From Gastranaerophilus sp944325835 (GTDB lineage: Bacteria > Cyanobacteriota > Vampirovibrionia > Gastranaerophilales > Gastranaerophilaceae): 64,000 nucleotides of DNA. How positions within the stretch are numbered: position 1 is the stretch's first letter; the number at the start of each line of letters is the position of its first letter. The position numbers were made by a program, and so were the translations under genes. The stretch covers positions 1,736,001 to 1,800,000 of the forward strand of contig OZ007029.1 of assembly GCA_963931575.1 (NCBI GenBank). Direction: 5' to 3'. Positions 52,555 through 61,457 of this stretch are shown here, piece after piece. The notes beneath the pieces were generated by a model that saw only the letters and a program-made list of their open reading frames with translations, did no database searches and was not told the origin of the DNA.

Positions 52555-52600
52555 AAAGCAGTTCTCCGCCACTCCGGCTCAGTCGGAGCCTTCCTCGGAC
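52555..52600 (-). repeat. Palindromic repeat copy C, short form
   Basis: 46 bases: AAAGCAGTTCTCCGCCACTC joined to CGGCTC-AGTC-GGAGCC and TTCCTCGGAC. It keeps both ends of the repeat family but lacks the whole middle, as if by internal deletion or as a minimal unit. Confidence 0.75.
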
Positions 52601-52607
52601 AAATAAA

Positions 52608-52674
52608 ACGCCGTCGGGTTTTGACGGCGGTCACATGTCCATGTGGTGTGAAACTATGATAAGCATAGTCAGGT
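52608..52674 (+). other. Three consecutive hairpins downstream of radA
   Basis: CGCCGTC-GGGTTTT-GACGGCG (near 52609-52629), CACATG-TC-CATGTG, and ACTATG-ATAAG-CATAGT follow one another within 67 bases. None has a T run, so simple termination is unlikely. They follow directly after repeat C. Confidence 0.5.
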
Positions 52675-52802
52675 TAAGTTAAAAAAGATATACCTATCTA
52701 TTAGATTTTCTCCATTATTATATACTAATCCACTACAAAAAGCAACTATTTTTAAACAATTGTAGCTGGTATTATTTCAAAGTGCATGGTTATAATTATT
52801 GA

Positions 52803-53030
52803 ATGAAAACAGAAGAAACTATCAGAAAAAATCTTGCTTATAATTTAAGGATTGAGCGGGCCAAAAAATCGCTCACGCAGGAAAAAATCGCCGAACTAGC
52901 GGACATTTCTGACAAACACATAGTAAAAATTGAGCATTGCAGAGTAACGCCAAGCATTTATATTGTATATAAGCTTGCCAATGCACTTAACATAACCATT
53001 GAAAAACTAATTGCGGATATCGAAGATTAG
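52803..53030 (+). CDS. Small XRE-family helix-turn-helix protein
   Basis: A 75-residue HTH protein: LAYNLRIERAKKSLTQEKIA and ELADISDKHIVKIEHCRVTP, with NITIEKLIADIED at the end. It is a single-domain regulator of Cro type. It lies between repeat C and a convergent SIS gene. No strong ribosome-binding site is seen before the ATG. The target is unknown. Confidence 0.78.
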   Translation: MKTEETIRKNLAYNLRIERAKKSLTQEKIAELADISDKHIVKIEHCRVTPSIYIVYKLANALNITIEKLIADIED

Positions 53031-53049
53031 CCGTAGGGAACAGCGTGTA

Positions 53050-54108
53050 TTACTGAACGACTTTTTCCAGACCGTGCGGTTTATCGACATTGTGTTTAAG
53101 GCGCTGCGCCATTTCAAGTGCAAACATTTGCGAAATTACTACAACAGCAAAGGATTTGACCAGCGGGCTTTCAATACTTACATTTATATTCACGTTTGCA
53201 TTAATTTTATCATTTGCGTTGCCGATTAAAAATACAAATGGTTTATAATCCTTTTTGATTTTATTAAGGTTTTTGGTTGATGTGTAATTCAAATCGCTTG
53301 TCGCGATATAAAGAAGCGCTGATTTAGTATTCAAAACAGCGACATGCCCATGCATAAATTCACCAAGAATATAAGAATTTATATTGAGATAAGTTGTTTC
53401 TTTCATTTTTAATGCGGTTTCGCGGGCAAGAGCGTAAGCAATACCGTCAGCTGTAATCACTATATTCTGGTAGGTAAGCAAAATTTTGGCAAAGCGGTGA
53501 ATATTATGACGCAGCGCTAAAGTATTTTCTATGGCGTACGGAAGCGTTTTCAACTCTTTAAGATAAAAAGAAACGTCAATATTTTTCAATTGTGCATATT
53601 TGAGTACAAGCAATGTTGTACAGAGCATCTGGGCAGTCAGAGATTTTGTTGCGGCAATACTTTTTTCTTCACCTGCATGGCAGTTAATCTGATAGTCCGC
53701 AAGTTTCCAGATTGACGAATTTTCGGAATTGGTTATGCAAAGAGTTTTAAGATTATACTCCTTAGCCTTCATCAACGCCTTGTTAGTATCAGAAGTTTCG
53801 CCCGACTGCGTTATAAAAATATAGAGCAGGTTTTCACTGTGCGGAATAATGGATTTCAGGAGGAATTCGCTTGAATAGACCGCCGAAGCTTCAATATTTG
53901 CGATTTTATCAAACAAATCTGCGCTAAAACGTGCACAGTTATATGAAGAACCGCTTGCAACAAGTATAACTTTTTCTATTCCGGTAGGAATATCAAACTT
54001 TATCTCATCACCGCTTACGTAACATTCAAGAATATCATTCAAGATTTTTGGCTGAGCGTAAATTTCACGCTCCATGAAAGTTTTGTCTTTTTTCTTTCTG
54101 AAAAACAT
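53050..54108 (-). CDS. SIS-domain isomerase-like protein (GlmS-like without glutaminase)
   Basis: A 352-residue protein of two SIS domains. The start FMEREIYAQPKILNDILECY and the end RLKHNVDKPHGLEKVVQ match the isomerase half of GlmS (EIxEQP; DVDKPRNLAKSV). Sugar-phosphate motifs ASGSSYNCARF near residue 51 and FITQSGETSDT near 97 are intact. The glutaminase domain is missing, so it is an AgaS/FrlB/NagB-II-type deaminase or isomerase acting on an amino-sugar phosphate. It is 16 bases after gatB on the same strand. Confidence 0.82.
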   Translation of the reverse strand: MFFRKKKDKTFMEREIYAQPKILNDILECYVSGDEIKFDIPTGIEKVILVASGSSYNCARFSADLFDKIANIEASAVYSSEFLLKSIIPHSENLLYIFITQSGETSDTNKALMKAKEYNLKTLCITNSENSSIWKLADYQINCHAGEEKSIAATKSLTAQMLCTTLLVLKYAQLKNIDVSFYLKELKTLPYAIENTLALRHNIHRFAKILLTYQNIVITADGIAYALARETALKMKETTYLNINSYILGEFMHGHVAVLNTKSALLYIATSDLNYTSTKNLNKIKKDYKPFVFLIGNANDKINANVNINVSIESPLVKSFAVVVISQMFALEMAQRLKHNVDKPHGLEKVVQ

Positions 54109-54124
54109 TAGTTCCCTCTGATTA

Positions 54125-55567
54125 CTAGCCTAAAAGTTCTTTCAAAAGTTCATTAACAGTTTTCGGGTTAGCTCTGCCCTTGGTTTCCTTCATAACCTGA
54201 CCGACAAAGAAGCCAAAGAGTTGAACTTTGCCGCCTTTGTATGCAGCGACCTGATTAGGGTTAGCGTCAACCACTTTTTGAACAATTTCTTTAATCGCGC
54301 TTTCATCGGTAATCTGGCTCAAGCCTTTTTCTTCAACGATTTTGGAAGCAGCTTTGCCCGTCTGCATCATATCAATAATAATTTGTTTACCGATATTGTT
54401 GGAAATTGTACCTTTTTCGATTAAAGAAATTAATTCCGCAAGGTTTTCAGGTGTTAATTTTGTTTGGGCAAGTTCAAGTTTTTCTTCTTTTAGGTAAGCC
54501 GCAATTTCGCCCATGATAAAGTTTACGGCCGTCTTGGCATTAGCGCCGAGTTCAAGAACTCTGTCAAAGAACAGTGCAAGCTCCATTTGTTCAACAACAA
54601 CGTTTGCATCATATTCGCTCAAGCCCAAACTTTGATATCTTGCACGTTTTTGAGCAGGAAGTTCCGGCATTTTGTCCTTAATTTCCTGAACCCATTCACG
54701 TGAAATAACAAGCGGTTTCAAATCCGGTTCAGGGAAGTATCTGTAATCGTGCGCGTCCTCTTTACCTCTCATAGAGCGGGTTTCTTTTGCGTTATCATCC
54801 CAGAGGCGCGTTTCCTGAACAACTTTTCCGCCTTCTTCAACAATTTCAATCTGGCGGTCAATTTCGTATTCAATCGCTCTTTGAAGTGCCGAGAAGCTGT
54901 TTACGTTTTTGATTTCAGCACGGGTGCCGAATTTATCAGAACCTTTCGGCATAATGGAAATGTTTGCATCGCATCTCATTGAACCTTCTTCGAGGTTTCC
55001 GTCACAGACGCCGATATAGCGGACGATGTTTCTGAGTTCTTCCATATAAGCTCTTGCTTCGGCAGAGGATCTCATATCAGGTTCGGAAACGATTTCAAGA
55101 AGCGGGGTTCCTGCTCTGTTGAGGTCAACGAGTGAATAGCTTGAGCCTGCAAGCCCGTCTGCGCCGGCGTGGACAAGTTTTCCGGCATCTTCCTCAAGGT
55201 GCGCTCTTGTAATACCGATTTTTTTGCCGCCGATTTCAAGATAACCGTTTACACAAATAGGTTCATCGTATTGAGAAATTTGATAACCTTTCGGGAGATC
55301 AGGATAGAAGTATTGTTTTCTGTCAAATTTGCAGCGTTCAGGGATTTCGCAATTTAAGGCCAAACCCGTCAGGATACCCATATTAACGGCTTCTTTGTTA
55401 AGAACAGGCAGAACACCAGGCATACCTAATGTAATAGGTGATGTTTGCGTATTAGGTTCCTGCCCGAACTCTGTACCGTCCGGTGCAAAAATTTTTGACT
55501 TTGTCTTCAATTGGGCGTGAACTTCCAGCCCTATAACCACTTCATACTTATCTCTTAATGTCTCCAT
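54125..55567 (-). CDS. gatB: Aspartyl/glutamyl-tRNA amidotransferase subunit B
   Basis: A 480-residue subunit of GatCAB, which converts Glu-tRNA(Gln) or Asp-tRNA(Asn) to the amidated form. Motifs: EVVIGLEVHAQLKTKSKIF at the start, LGMPGVLPVLNKEAV, FDRKQYFYPDLPKGYQISQ, SYSLVDLNRAGTPLLEIVSE, and RYFPEPDLKPL. The C-terminal tail domain ends NPQAVAAYKGGK-like NPNQVAAYKGGKVQLFGFFV (the YqeY/GatB tail). gatA and gatC are elsewhere. Its presence implies indirect Gln-tRNA or Asn-tRNA synthesis. Confidence 0.97.
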   Translation of the reverse strand: METLRDKYEVVIGLEVHAQLKTKSKIFAPDGTEFGQEPNTQTSPITLGMPGVLPVLNKEAVNMGILTGLALNCEIPERCKFDRKQYFYPDLPKGYQISQYDEPICVNGYLEIGGKKIGITRAHLEEDAGKLVHAGADGLAGSSYSLVDLNRAGTPLLEIVSEPDMRSSAEARAYMEELRNIVRYIGVCDGNLEEGSMRCDANISIMPKGSDKFGTRAEIKNVNSFSALQRAIEYEIDRQIEIVEEGGKVVQETRLWDDNAKETRSMRGKEDAHDYRYFPEPDLKPLVISREWVQEIKDKMPELPAQKRARYQSLGLSEYDANVVVEQMELALFFDRVLELGANAKTAVNFIMGEIAAYLKEEKLELAQTKLTPENLAELISLIEKGTISNNIGKQIIIDMMQTGKAASKIVEEKGLSQITDESAIKEIVQKVVDANPNQVAAYKGGKVQLFGFFVGQVMKETKGRANPKTVNELLKELLG

Positions 55568-55644
55568 AATTTCTCCTTTGCAATGCTCATATTATAGCAT
55601 AAAATATAAAATTTGTATTTTTTCGCGACCTCAATGCGAATATA

Positions 55645-56535
55645 TTACATGTTCTTACTAAACAGCATATAACCGGAATTGGTATATCCGGTTGGTTTTA
55701 TCTTACCGATATCAACCCAATATCTTATCGTAGAAACAGGAACCCCCTTGAGTTTCGCGAATTTTGAAATAGTAAGCAGTTCGGAAGAATCGTCTTCTAT
55801 AGGCACTGTCAGCATATTTATAACTATATTCATAGTACGCTTGAGTAATCTTAGCATTAATTTTAAATATGTTTCGTTATCGTTATTAATTTGAAATTTT
55901 TCAATTGCAGCAAGATACTTTTTCCTATCTGCCGGACGTATAATAATAGGAGTATAACCGGATTGCAATAACAAAGCATTCATCAATAATCTGGCTGTTC
56001 GTCCGTTACCGTCCACAAAAGGGTGAATAGAAACAAATTTTAAATGAGCCATGACAGCAGTTATCGGCTCTTCATTTAAGTTTTCAAACAACCAGTCATA
56101 AAATTCCGTCATCAACTGAGGAACTTTCAGCGGGTTTGGCAAAATAACATCAGAACCGGAAATCCGAACCCTGCAATTTCTGTAAAACCCTGCATTAGCG
56201 TCATCAAGACCGGTTAAAATTAGCCTGTGAATTTCAAGAACATTCCTTTCATCAAAATTTGAACCGTTAGAAATAAAATCCAAAATTTTTTCAAACGCCC
56301 GTGCATGGTTAACAGCTTCAATATAATTTCTCAGTGGCTTGGGAGAAGATGTCAGGTTCTCCTCAATTACAAGCTGTGTTTCTTTTCTGGTTAAAGTATT
56401 ACCCTCAATAGCGTTGGAAGTATAAGCTAATTCTGTCTTTAACCATTTATTAAGCTCAACGGCATTAGCAGGATTTTTCAAAAGTTCTTTAAGCTTAACC
56501 TTATTTTCTTCAATTTCTGACAGAAGTTTTTCCAT
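55645..56535 (-). CDS. Fic-family protein, class II, with MerR-like helix-turn-helix tail
   Basis: A 296-residue protein. The inhibitory motif SNAIEGN (S-xxx-EG) is near residue 37, and Fic motif HPFVDGNGRTARLLMNAL near 177. The C-terminal part is a MerR-type helix-turn-helix (LTISKFAKLKGVPVSTIRYW, then VDIGKIKPTGYTNSGY). So it combines a regulated nucleotidyl-transferase domain with a DNA-binding domain, and may repress its own gene. The second Fic protein of the window (35586) differs in its tail. AGGTT precedes ATG. Confidence 0.87.
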   Translation of the reverse strand: MEKLLSEIEENKVKLKELLKNPANAVELNKWLKTELAYTSNAIEGNTLTRKETQLVIEENLTSSPKPLRNYIEAVNHARAFEKILDFISNGSNFDERNVLEIHRLILTGLDDANAGFYRNCRVRISGSDVILPNPLKVPQLMTEFYDWLFENLNEEPITAVMAHLKFVSIHPFVDGNGRTARLLMNALLLQSGYTPIIIRPADRKKYLAAIEKFQINNDNETYLKLMLRLLKRTMNIVINMLTVPIEDDSSELLTISKFAKLKGVPVSTIRYWVDIGKIKPTGYTNSGYMLFSKNM

Positions 56536-56610
56536 ATAACCTCATACTTGATAGTTTACTTATTTTAAAAGTATAAAGTATAAAGCGGGAAAAGTCAAGA
56601 TTATTCAATA

Positions 56611-57207
56611 TTAGCGGTTATAAATCGCTTCTTTATCAATAATCCTCTCAACCGCCTTGTATGAGTTGAGGTAGTCGACGACTTCCTGCGCCGTAGCCGC
56701 AACATAATACAACTCACGGCAGTTTTCGTTCGCAAAATCCTCTTTCATCATTTGTTCAAAAAATTCCAATAATTTATCATAATAATGATTAACATTGAAA
56801 ATTACAATCGGCTTTGCGTTATAGCCAAGCTGTTTTTGAACAATCATCTCAGAAAGCTCTTCCAGAGTACCAAACCCGCCCGGAACCGCAACAACAGCGT
56901 CAGAAATTTCGTCAAGTTTGGCTTTTCTTGTGCGCATATTTTCGCTCACATGAAGTTCGTCACAAACATCTGTAGAGTCGCTGCCGAGAATATTGAAAAG
57001 TTTTTCGGGCATTACGCCGTAAACCTTTGCGCCTTCAAGCTTTGCAGCCTTCACGCAGCACCACATCAGGCCAAGATTACTGCCGCCATATACAACATCA
57101 AAATTTGATTTACCCAGTAAACAGCCAAGTTCAGATACCTCTTCGTAATAAATTTCTTCCAAAAAATTGCTAGATGAAGCAAACACACATACTTTTTTCT
57201 TATTCAT
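56611..57207 (-). CDS. LOG-family protein (TIGR00730, cytokinin riboside 5'-monophosphate phosphoribohydrolase-like)
   Basis: A 198-residue protein. The LOG signature VAVPGGFGTLEELSEM (PGGxGTxxE, about residues 107-122) is intact, with KVCVFASSS at the N-terminus (Rossmann) and YGGSNLGLMWC near 40-50. LOG enzymes cleave nucleotide monophosphates at the ribose link; bacterial targets are mostly unknown. It starts inside the stop of the upstream pilin-like gene (ATG 57207; stop ends at 57200), behind GGTGG. Confidence 0.88.
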   Translation of the reverse strand: MNKKKVCVFASSSNFLEEIYYEEVSELGCLLGKSNFDVVYGGSNLGLMWCCVKAAKLEGAKVYGVMPEKLFNILGSDSTDVCDELHVSENMRTRKAKLDEISDAVVAVPGGFGTLEELSEMIVQKQLGYNAKPIVIFNVNHYYDKLLEFFEQMMKEDFANENCRELYYVAATAQEVVDYLNSYKAVERIIDKEAIYNR

Positions 57208-57841
57208 CAAAACCACCGCCTATAATATAATAATAAGAGCAATTTATTCCAAGCCCCTTCTCGGAACAATCCAACTTCAAATCAGACATATCAAAATTTT
57301 TGCCAAAAGGTTCGATATGCCCTTCACTGTAAATATTTATGCCAAAAATATCTTTACCCCAACGGTTAGGAGGCAAAAGACCGTTCATATCAAACATAAG
57401 CATAAAAAGAGGCTCACCGGTACTATGCTGCTCTAATTCTTTAATACCGATAATTGTATTATTTTCAGCAAAATAAAAATCCTTAAAATAATAGTATTCA
57501 TCCTTATTTATCTTTGAATTATTCATAAATTTCGGATGATAGTGCCGCGTCGGAACATTATTTGTCGAAATCCGCAAATACGGCTGCATCAACAAAATCA
57601 AAAGTTTTGTCCGTTCTTCATTTGTCTTAGCCCGTTTAAGGCTTTTAATAATATCCTCATTTGCATGGGTCTTCAAAACCGAAAACATATAAGTTACACG
57701 ATTATACTTTTCATTCCATCTTGAAATCAAACTTGCCTGTCTTGCATTTTGAATAGTTGTAGGTAAAAGCAAGACAAATACAGCAAATATTGCAAAGAGT
57801 GTCAAAGTGTATTCAATTTTCCAAAATTTTCTAAAATTCAT
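57200..57841 (-). CDS. Degenerate type IV pseudopilin-like protein
   Basis: A 213-residue protein from ATG 57841. One N-terminal hydrophobic segment (YTLTLFAIFAVFVLLLP, about residues 12-28) with Pro at its end aligns with type IV pilin helices. The prepilin-peptidase site (G before F-T-L-x-E) is missing; an E-Y appears instead. The C-terminal LFMLMFDMNGLLPPNRWGKD, then IFGINIYSEGHIEPFG matches pseudopilin ends that I recall from Gastranaerophilales (DVNG..PN..G.D.F). It is coupled to the LOG gene, an odd pairing. Confidence 0.6.
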   Translation of the reverse strand: MNFRKFWKIEYTLTLFAIFAVFVLLLPTTIQNARQASLISRWNEKYNRVTYMFSVLKTHANEDIIKSLKRAKTNEERTKLLILLMQPYLRISTNNVPTRHYHPKFMNNSKINKDEYYYFKDFYFAENNTIIGIKELEQHSTGEPLFMLMFDMNGLLPPNRWGKDIFGINIYSEGHIEPFGKNFDMSDLKLDCSEKGLGINCSYYYIIGGGFDE

Positions 57842-57896
57842 CAATGCTGTTCTCCATTGATTTAACCTTCAGCACATCAGATGTGTTTCCGGCATT

Positions 57897-58751
57897 TCAT
57901 GCCATATCCATCATCTTCTTTTCCTGAACAAGTTTATCATAAATCCATTCAGGAACAAAGTTTTTACCTAATACAACCTGCCCGTTAAGAGAGTTCGGCG
58001 CGTGAAAATCCGAACCGCCCGTCACAATCAGGCCTAATTCTTCTGCCATGGAAGAAAAATATTCAACGCAGGCCGGAGAATGTTTTCTGTGATACGCCTC
58101 AATCCCTCTCAAACCGCAGGTCATGAGATTTTTAATAAGCTTTTCGGCAATATCAATATCATACGGGTGCGCAATGACAGGGACGCCGCCCGCACCATAG
58201 ATTACTTCTACTGCATCATAAGGAGAAACCGTTTTTCTAGGTACGTACACAGGTGAAGAGTCATTAATATATTTTGCATAAGCTTCAATAACATTGCTTG
58301 TTCCGCCCGCGTTTGCAATAGCTTTTGCTATATGCGGACGCCCGATACTGCCGCCCGGGGCAACCTGTTTTTGAATATCGTCATATTTAATTCTTATGCC
58401 TTCTTTTTTGGCAAGAAGCATAATAATTTCTTTTGTCTGCGCGACACGCGCCTGCTGCTGGGTCTTTAACAAATTTTGAAAATCACTGTTGTCGCAGTCC
58501 ATAAAATAACCAAGAATATGGACTTCGTAATTTTTATATAAAGTATTGATTTCAACGCCGCGGATTACTTCAAGCTTATCAGCGAGATTTTTTTCTTTGA
58601 TGTAATCCTGTGCCACCTGATACGATAAAACATTATCGTGATCAGTCAAAGAGATTGCCTGTAACCCGACATCTATTGCGGTATCAACTATTTTTTCAGG
58701 CGAGTACACACCGTCAGAATACAGGGTATGCACATGTAAGTCAATTTTCAT
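57897..58751 (-). CDS. PHP-domain phosphoesterase (3',5'-nucleotidase/RNase AM-like)
   Basis: A 284-residue phosphoesterase of the TrpH/YciV family. Metal motifs: MKIDLHVHTLYSDGVYSP at the start, SLTDHDNVLSYQ near 35, RGVEINTLY near 65, AHPYDIDIAEKLI near 194, and GSDFHAPN near 250. Such proteins cleave 3',5'-bisphosphates or short RNAs. It overlaps ymdB by 11 bases and is the third gene of an operon with rny and ymdB, which fits a role in RNA turnover. Confidence 0.85.
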   Translation of the reverse strand: MKIDLHVHTLYSDGVYSPEKIVDTAIDVGLQAISLTDHDNVLSYQVAQDYIKEKNLADKLEVIRGVEINTLYKNYEVHILGYFMDCDNSDFQNLLKTQQQARVAQTKEIIMLLAKKEGIRIKYDDIQKQVAPGGSIGRPHIAKAIANAGGTSNVIEAYAKYINDSSPVYVPRKTVSPYDAVEVIYGAGGVPVIAHPYDIDIAEKLIKNLMTCGLRGIEAYHRKHSPACVEYFSSMAEELGLIVTGGSDFHAPNSLNGQVVLGKNFVPEWIYDKLVQEKKMMDMA

Positions 58752-59574
58752 GATCCTTATTTTCCTCTAGTTTACTATTACAAGAAATCCTTTTTATAGC
58801 AACAGCATAGCCTGTAGCGGCATTAATTTCAACTTCCGCGGCATTAATTTGTACTTCTTTACTGTCAGCTACATCATAACGTTCCGGCATACAGGTTAAA
58901 AATCTGTTGAGCGAAGATTTGTATTCCATACCTATAACGCCCTCTGACGCGCCGCAAAAACCGGCGTCTGTAATGTATGCCATTTTATCGTTTAAAATCT
59001 TTTCGTCTGCTGTTTGAACATGGGTATGCGTTCCAAAGAAAGCGCTTGCCCCTAGTTCCGAGCAGTATTTTGCAAAACAGATTTTTTCCGCAGTTGCTTC
59101 CGCGTGAAAATCAATAATAACAATCGGTGTTTCTTTTTTAATTTCTGCTATTGCTTCTTTTGCAAGTTCCCACTGTGAATCAACAGGACTCATGAAAACA
59201 CGTCCTAAAAAATTAATTACGCCGATTTTAACACCATTTGCAATTTCAAAAATCCGCCAACCCTGCCCTCTGGTTCCATTCGGATAATTCAGCGGACGCA
59301 CCAGATTTTCGGCAGTATCAATATATTCCCAGATATCTTTTTTATCCCAGATATGGTTGCCGGAAGTTATACAATTAATCCCGAAATCCAGTAAATTATT
59401 ATAATTCTTTAAAGTAAGGCCGAAGCCGTGGGAGGCATTTTCGCCGTTTGCAATAATAAAATCGTAATTGTCTTTATTTTGGGCAAGGAAATCACGGACG
59501 GCAAGCCTACCCGGTTTACCGACCATATCACCGAAAAATAATATTTTTATAGTAGATTTATTTTCGACTGTCAT
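58741..59574 (-). CDS. ymdB: YmdB-type metallophosphoesterase (TIGR00282)
   Basis: A 277-residue calcineurin-like phosphoesterase. Motifs: ILFFGDMVGKPGRLAVRDFL, then NGENASHGFGLTLKNYNNLL, ITSGNHIWDKKDIWEYIDTA, DFHAEATAEKICFA and GTHTHVQTADEKIL. The B. subtilis homologue cleaves 2',3'-cyclic nucleotides and affects development. It follows rny, with an odd GC-rich intergenic stretch between them, and precedes the PHP gene; the rny-ymdB order is widely conserved. Confidence 0.95.
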   Translation of the reverse strand: MTVENKSTIKILFFGDMVGKPGRLAVRDFLAQNKDNYDFIIANGENASHGFGLTLKNYNNLLDFGINCITSGNHIWDKKDIWEYIDTAENLVRPLNYPNGTRGQGWRIFEIANGVKIGVINFLGRVFMSPVDSQWELAKEAIAEIKKETPIVIIDFHAEATAEKICFAKYCSELGASAFFGTHTHVQTADEKILNDKMAYITDAGFCGASEGVIGMEYKSSLNRFLTCMPERYDVADSKEVQINAAEVEINAATGYAVAIKRISCNSKLEENKDHEN

Positions 59575-59696
59575 GATTTCCCTTTACCATTTGCGCCTCG
59601 CATTAAACGCCACCGCTCACGCTTGCGCGGAAGAACGCGGTCTCCCGCGTCGCGCGCCCGACTCTCGCAGCAAAGCTGCTCGTGGCTCTGCTCGGC
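59575..59696 (-). other. GC-rich hairpin-rich rny-ymdB intergenic stretch
   Basis: 122 bases, far richer in GC than the genes around. It holds GCGCGGAAGAACGCGG..CCGCGTCGCGCGC pairings and GCAGC-AAA-GCTGC. Blocks such as CGCCACCGCTCACG and GCTCTGCTCGGCT vaguely echo the repeat family but do not align well. Confidence 0.35.
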
Positions 59697-61220
59697 TTAT
59701 TTTGCGATTTCAGTAGTTCTGAACTCACGAACGACTGTAACTCTGATTTGTCCCGGATAATCGAGTTCATCTTCGATACGTTTTGCCACATCGCGTGCAA
59801 GCTTTTGAGAGGCTAAATCGTCAAACATTTCAGCCTGAACGATAATTCTTACCTCACGTCCGGCTTGAACCGCAAAGGATTGCTTGATACCTTCGTAGCT
59901 GTTAACGATTTCTTCAATTTTTTGCAGACGTTTGATATAAATTTCAAGCGTATCACGTCTGGCACCAGGGCGGCCGGCAGAAATCGCATCTGCAATTTTT
60001 ACAAGAACCGCTTCTATTGTGTTTGCAACAACGTCATCGTGGTGAGCTTCAATTGCGTGAATAATTTCAGGTTTTTCACCGTAGCGGTGTGCGAGTTCCA
60101 CACCCAGCTGAATATGCGTACCTTCCTGAGTCTGGTCAACTGCCTTACCGATATCGTGCAAAAGTCCCGCACGTTTTGCAACGGCTACATTTGCGCCGAT
60201 TTCAGCGGCAAGCATGCCGGCAATCGCGCCGACTTCTATTGAGTGTTTCAAAACATTTTGCCCGTAGCTTGTTCTGTAGTAAAGACGGCCTAAGGTTTTG
60301 ATTAACTCTTTATTTAAACCCATAACGCCCATTTCAAGAACTGCGTTTTCACCTTCGTGCCAGATTTTCTTATCAATTTCTTCTCTGGCTTTTTCAACGG
60401 TTTCTTCAATTCTCACAGGGTGAATACGTCCGTCAACGATAAGTTTTTCAAGCGTTAATTTAGCAATCTCGCGGCGGATAGGATCAAAACCGGAAAGTAC
60501 GACTGCTTCAGGAGTATCGTCAATGATTAAGTCAACGCCGGTCAAGGTTTCAAGCGTTCTGATGTTGCGGCCTTCACGTCCGATAATCCGCCCCTTCATC
60601 TCATCGTTTGGCAGGGCAACAACTGAAACTGTTGTTTCGACAACCTGCTCAATCATACATCTTTGCATAGTTGTGGAGAGAATTTCCTTTGCTTTTTCCT
60701 GCGAAACCTCTCTGATTTTAGCTTCATTTTCTCTTATTAATTGCATCTGTTCTTGCGCTAAATCGTTTTTAATCTGCTCTAAGAGCATTTTCTTAGCATC
60801 CTCGGCAGAAAGCCCTGAAATTTTTTCCAGTTCTTCAGTTTGTTTTTGAACAATGTCTGCCAGATAATCTTCTTTTTCCAATAATTCGTCAAGTTTTCTT
60901 TGAACCTGTAAATCTTTCTCGGTATATTCCTGAATTTTATCTTCAAGCATATCCTCTTTTTTAATAAGTTTTTGTTCTAATCTTGAAAATTCCTGACGTC
61001 TTTCTCTTTCTTCTTCGTTAAGCTTTTCCCTGTCGGATTGCAACTCTTCTTTTGCTTTAATTCGCGCTTCTTTTAACAGGAGGTTTTCTTTTTCAGAGAT
61101 AGATTGCTTCTGAAACTCCACCTCGGCTAAAGCTTTTTTAACCTTAGCCTGCTGCGAAAACAGCACAACTGTCAAGCCTATCACCGCAATGACAGCAATA
61201 ACTAATAAAATGTTAGTCAT
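59697..61220 (-). CDS. rny: Ribonuclease Y
   Basis: A 507-residue membrane-bound endoribonuclease starting mRNA decay. One N-terminal span (NILLVIAVIAVIGLTVVLF), then a long coiled coil (about 25-200), KH domain GRIIGREGRNIRTLETLTGV near 215, and HD domain with LLHDIGKAVDQTQEGTHIQL near 352 and HHDDVVANT. Length and order are typical. It leads an operon with ymdB and a PHP phosphoesterase. Confidence 0.97.
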   Translation of the reverse strand: MTNILLVIAVIAVIGLTVVLFSQQAKVKKALAEVEFQKQSISEKENLLLKEARIKAKEELQSDREKLNEEERERRQEFSRLEQKLIKKEDMLEDKIQEYTEKDLQVQRKLDELLEKEDYLADIVQKQTEELEKISGLSAEDAKKMLLEQIKNDLAQEQMQLIRENEAKIREVSQEKAKEILSTTMQRCMIEQVVETTVSVVALPNDEMKGRIIGREGRNIRTLETLTGVDLIIDDTPEAVVLSGFDPIRREIAKLTLEKLIVDGRIHPVRIEETVEKAREEIDKKIWHEGENAVLEMGVMGLNKELIKTLGRLYYRTSYGQNVLKHSIEVGAIAGMLAAEIGANVAVAKRAGLLHDIGKAVDQTQEGTHIQLGVELAHRYGEKPEIIHAIEAHHDDVVANTIEAVLVKIADAISAGRPGARRDTLEIYIKRLQKIEEIVNSYEGIKQSFAVQAGREVRIIVQAEMFDDLASQKLARDVAKRIEDELDYPGQIRVTVVREFRTTEIAK

Positions 61221-61457
61221 ATATGCTCTTATCCTTTTCTATTTTTTAATAAGATATACAATGCCTGACACATATAACCTATCAGGTATATCCGTAAAAT
61301 TATTTATATAAAAATTTTATTTAAGACTTTATCATTGCATAAATTATAAAAAATATTTATCTACTACATCTGAAAATATAGTACCATATAATAGCGATTT
61401 TGTATAGTAGGCACTTTTGACCATTTATAAATTTTTACATAGAAGAGGTGTGGGGGG
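61221..61457 (-). other. rny upstream region
   Basis: 237 very AT-rich bases between rny and repeat D, with no ORF. It must carry the rny promoter; several TATAAT-like boxes are present (for example near 61395 read on the plus strand), so none can be singled out. Confidence 0.4.

Noticed and set aside
52608..52674. Rho-independent terminator of radA
   Set aside because: Three hairpins exist but none is followed by a T run, so they are listed as structure only.
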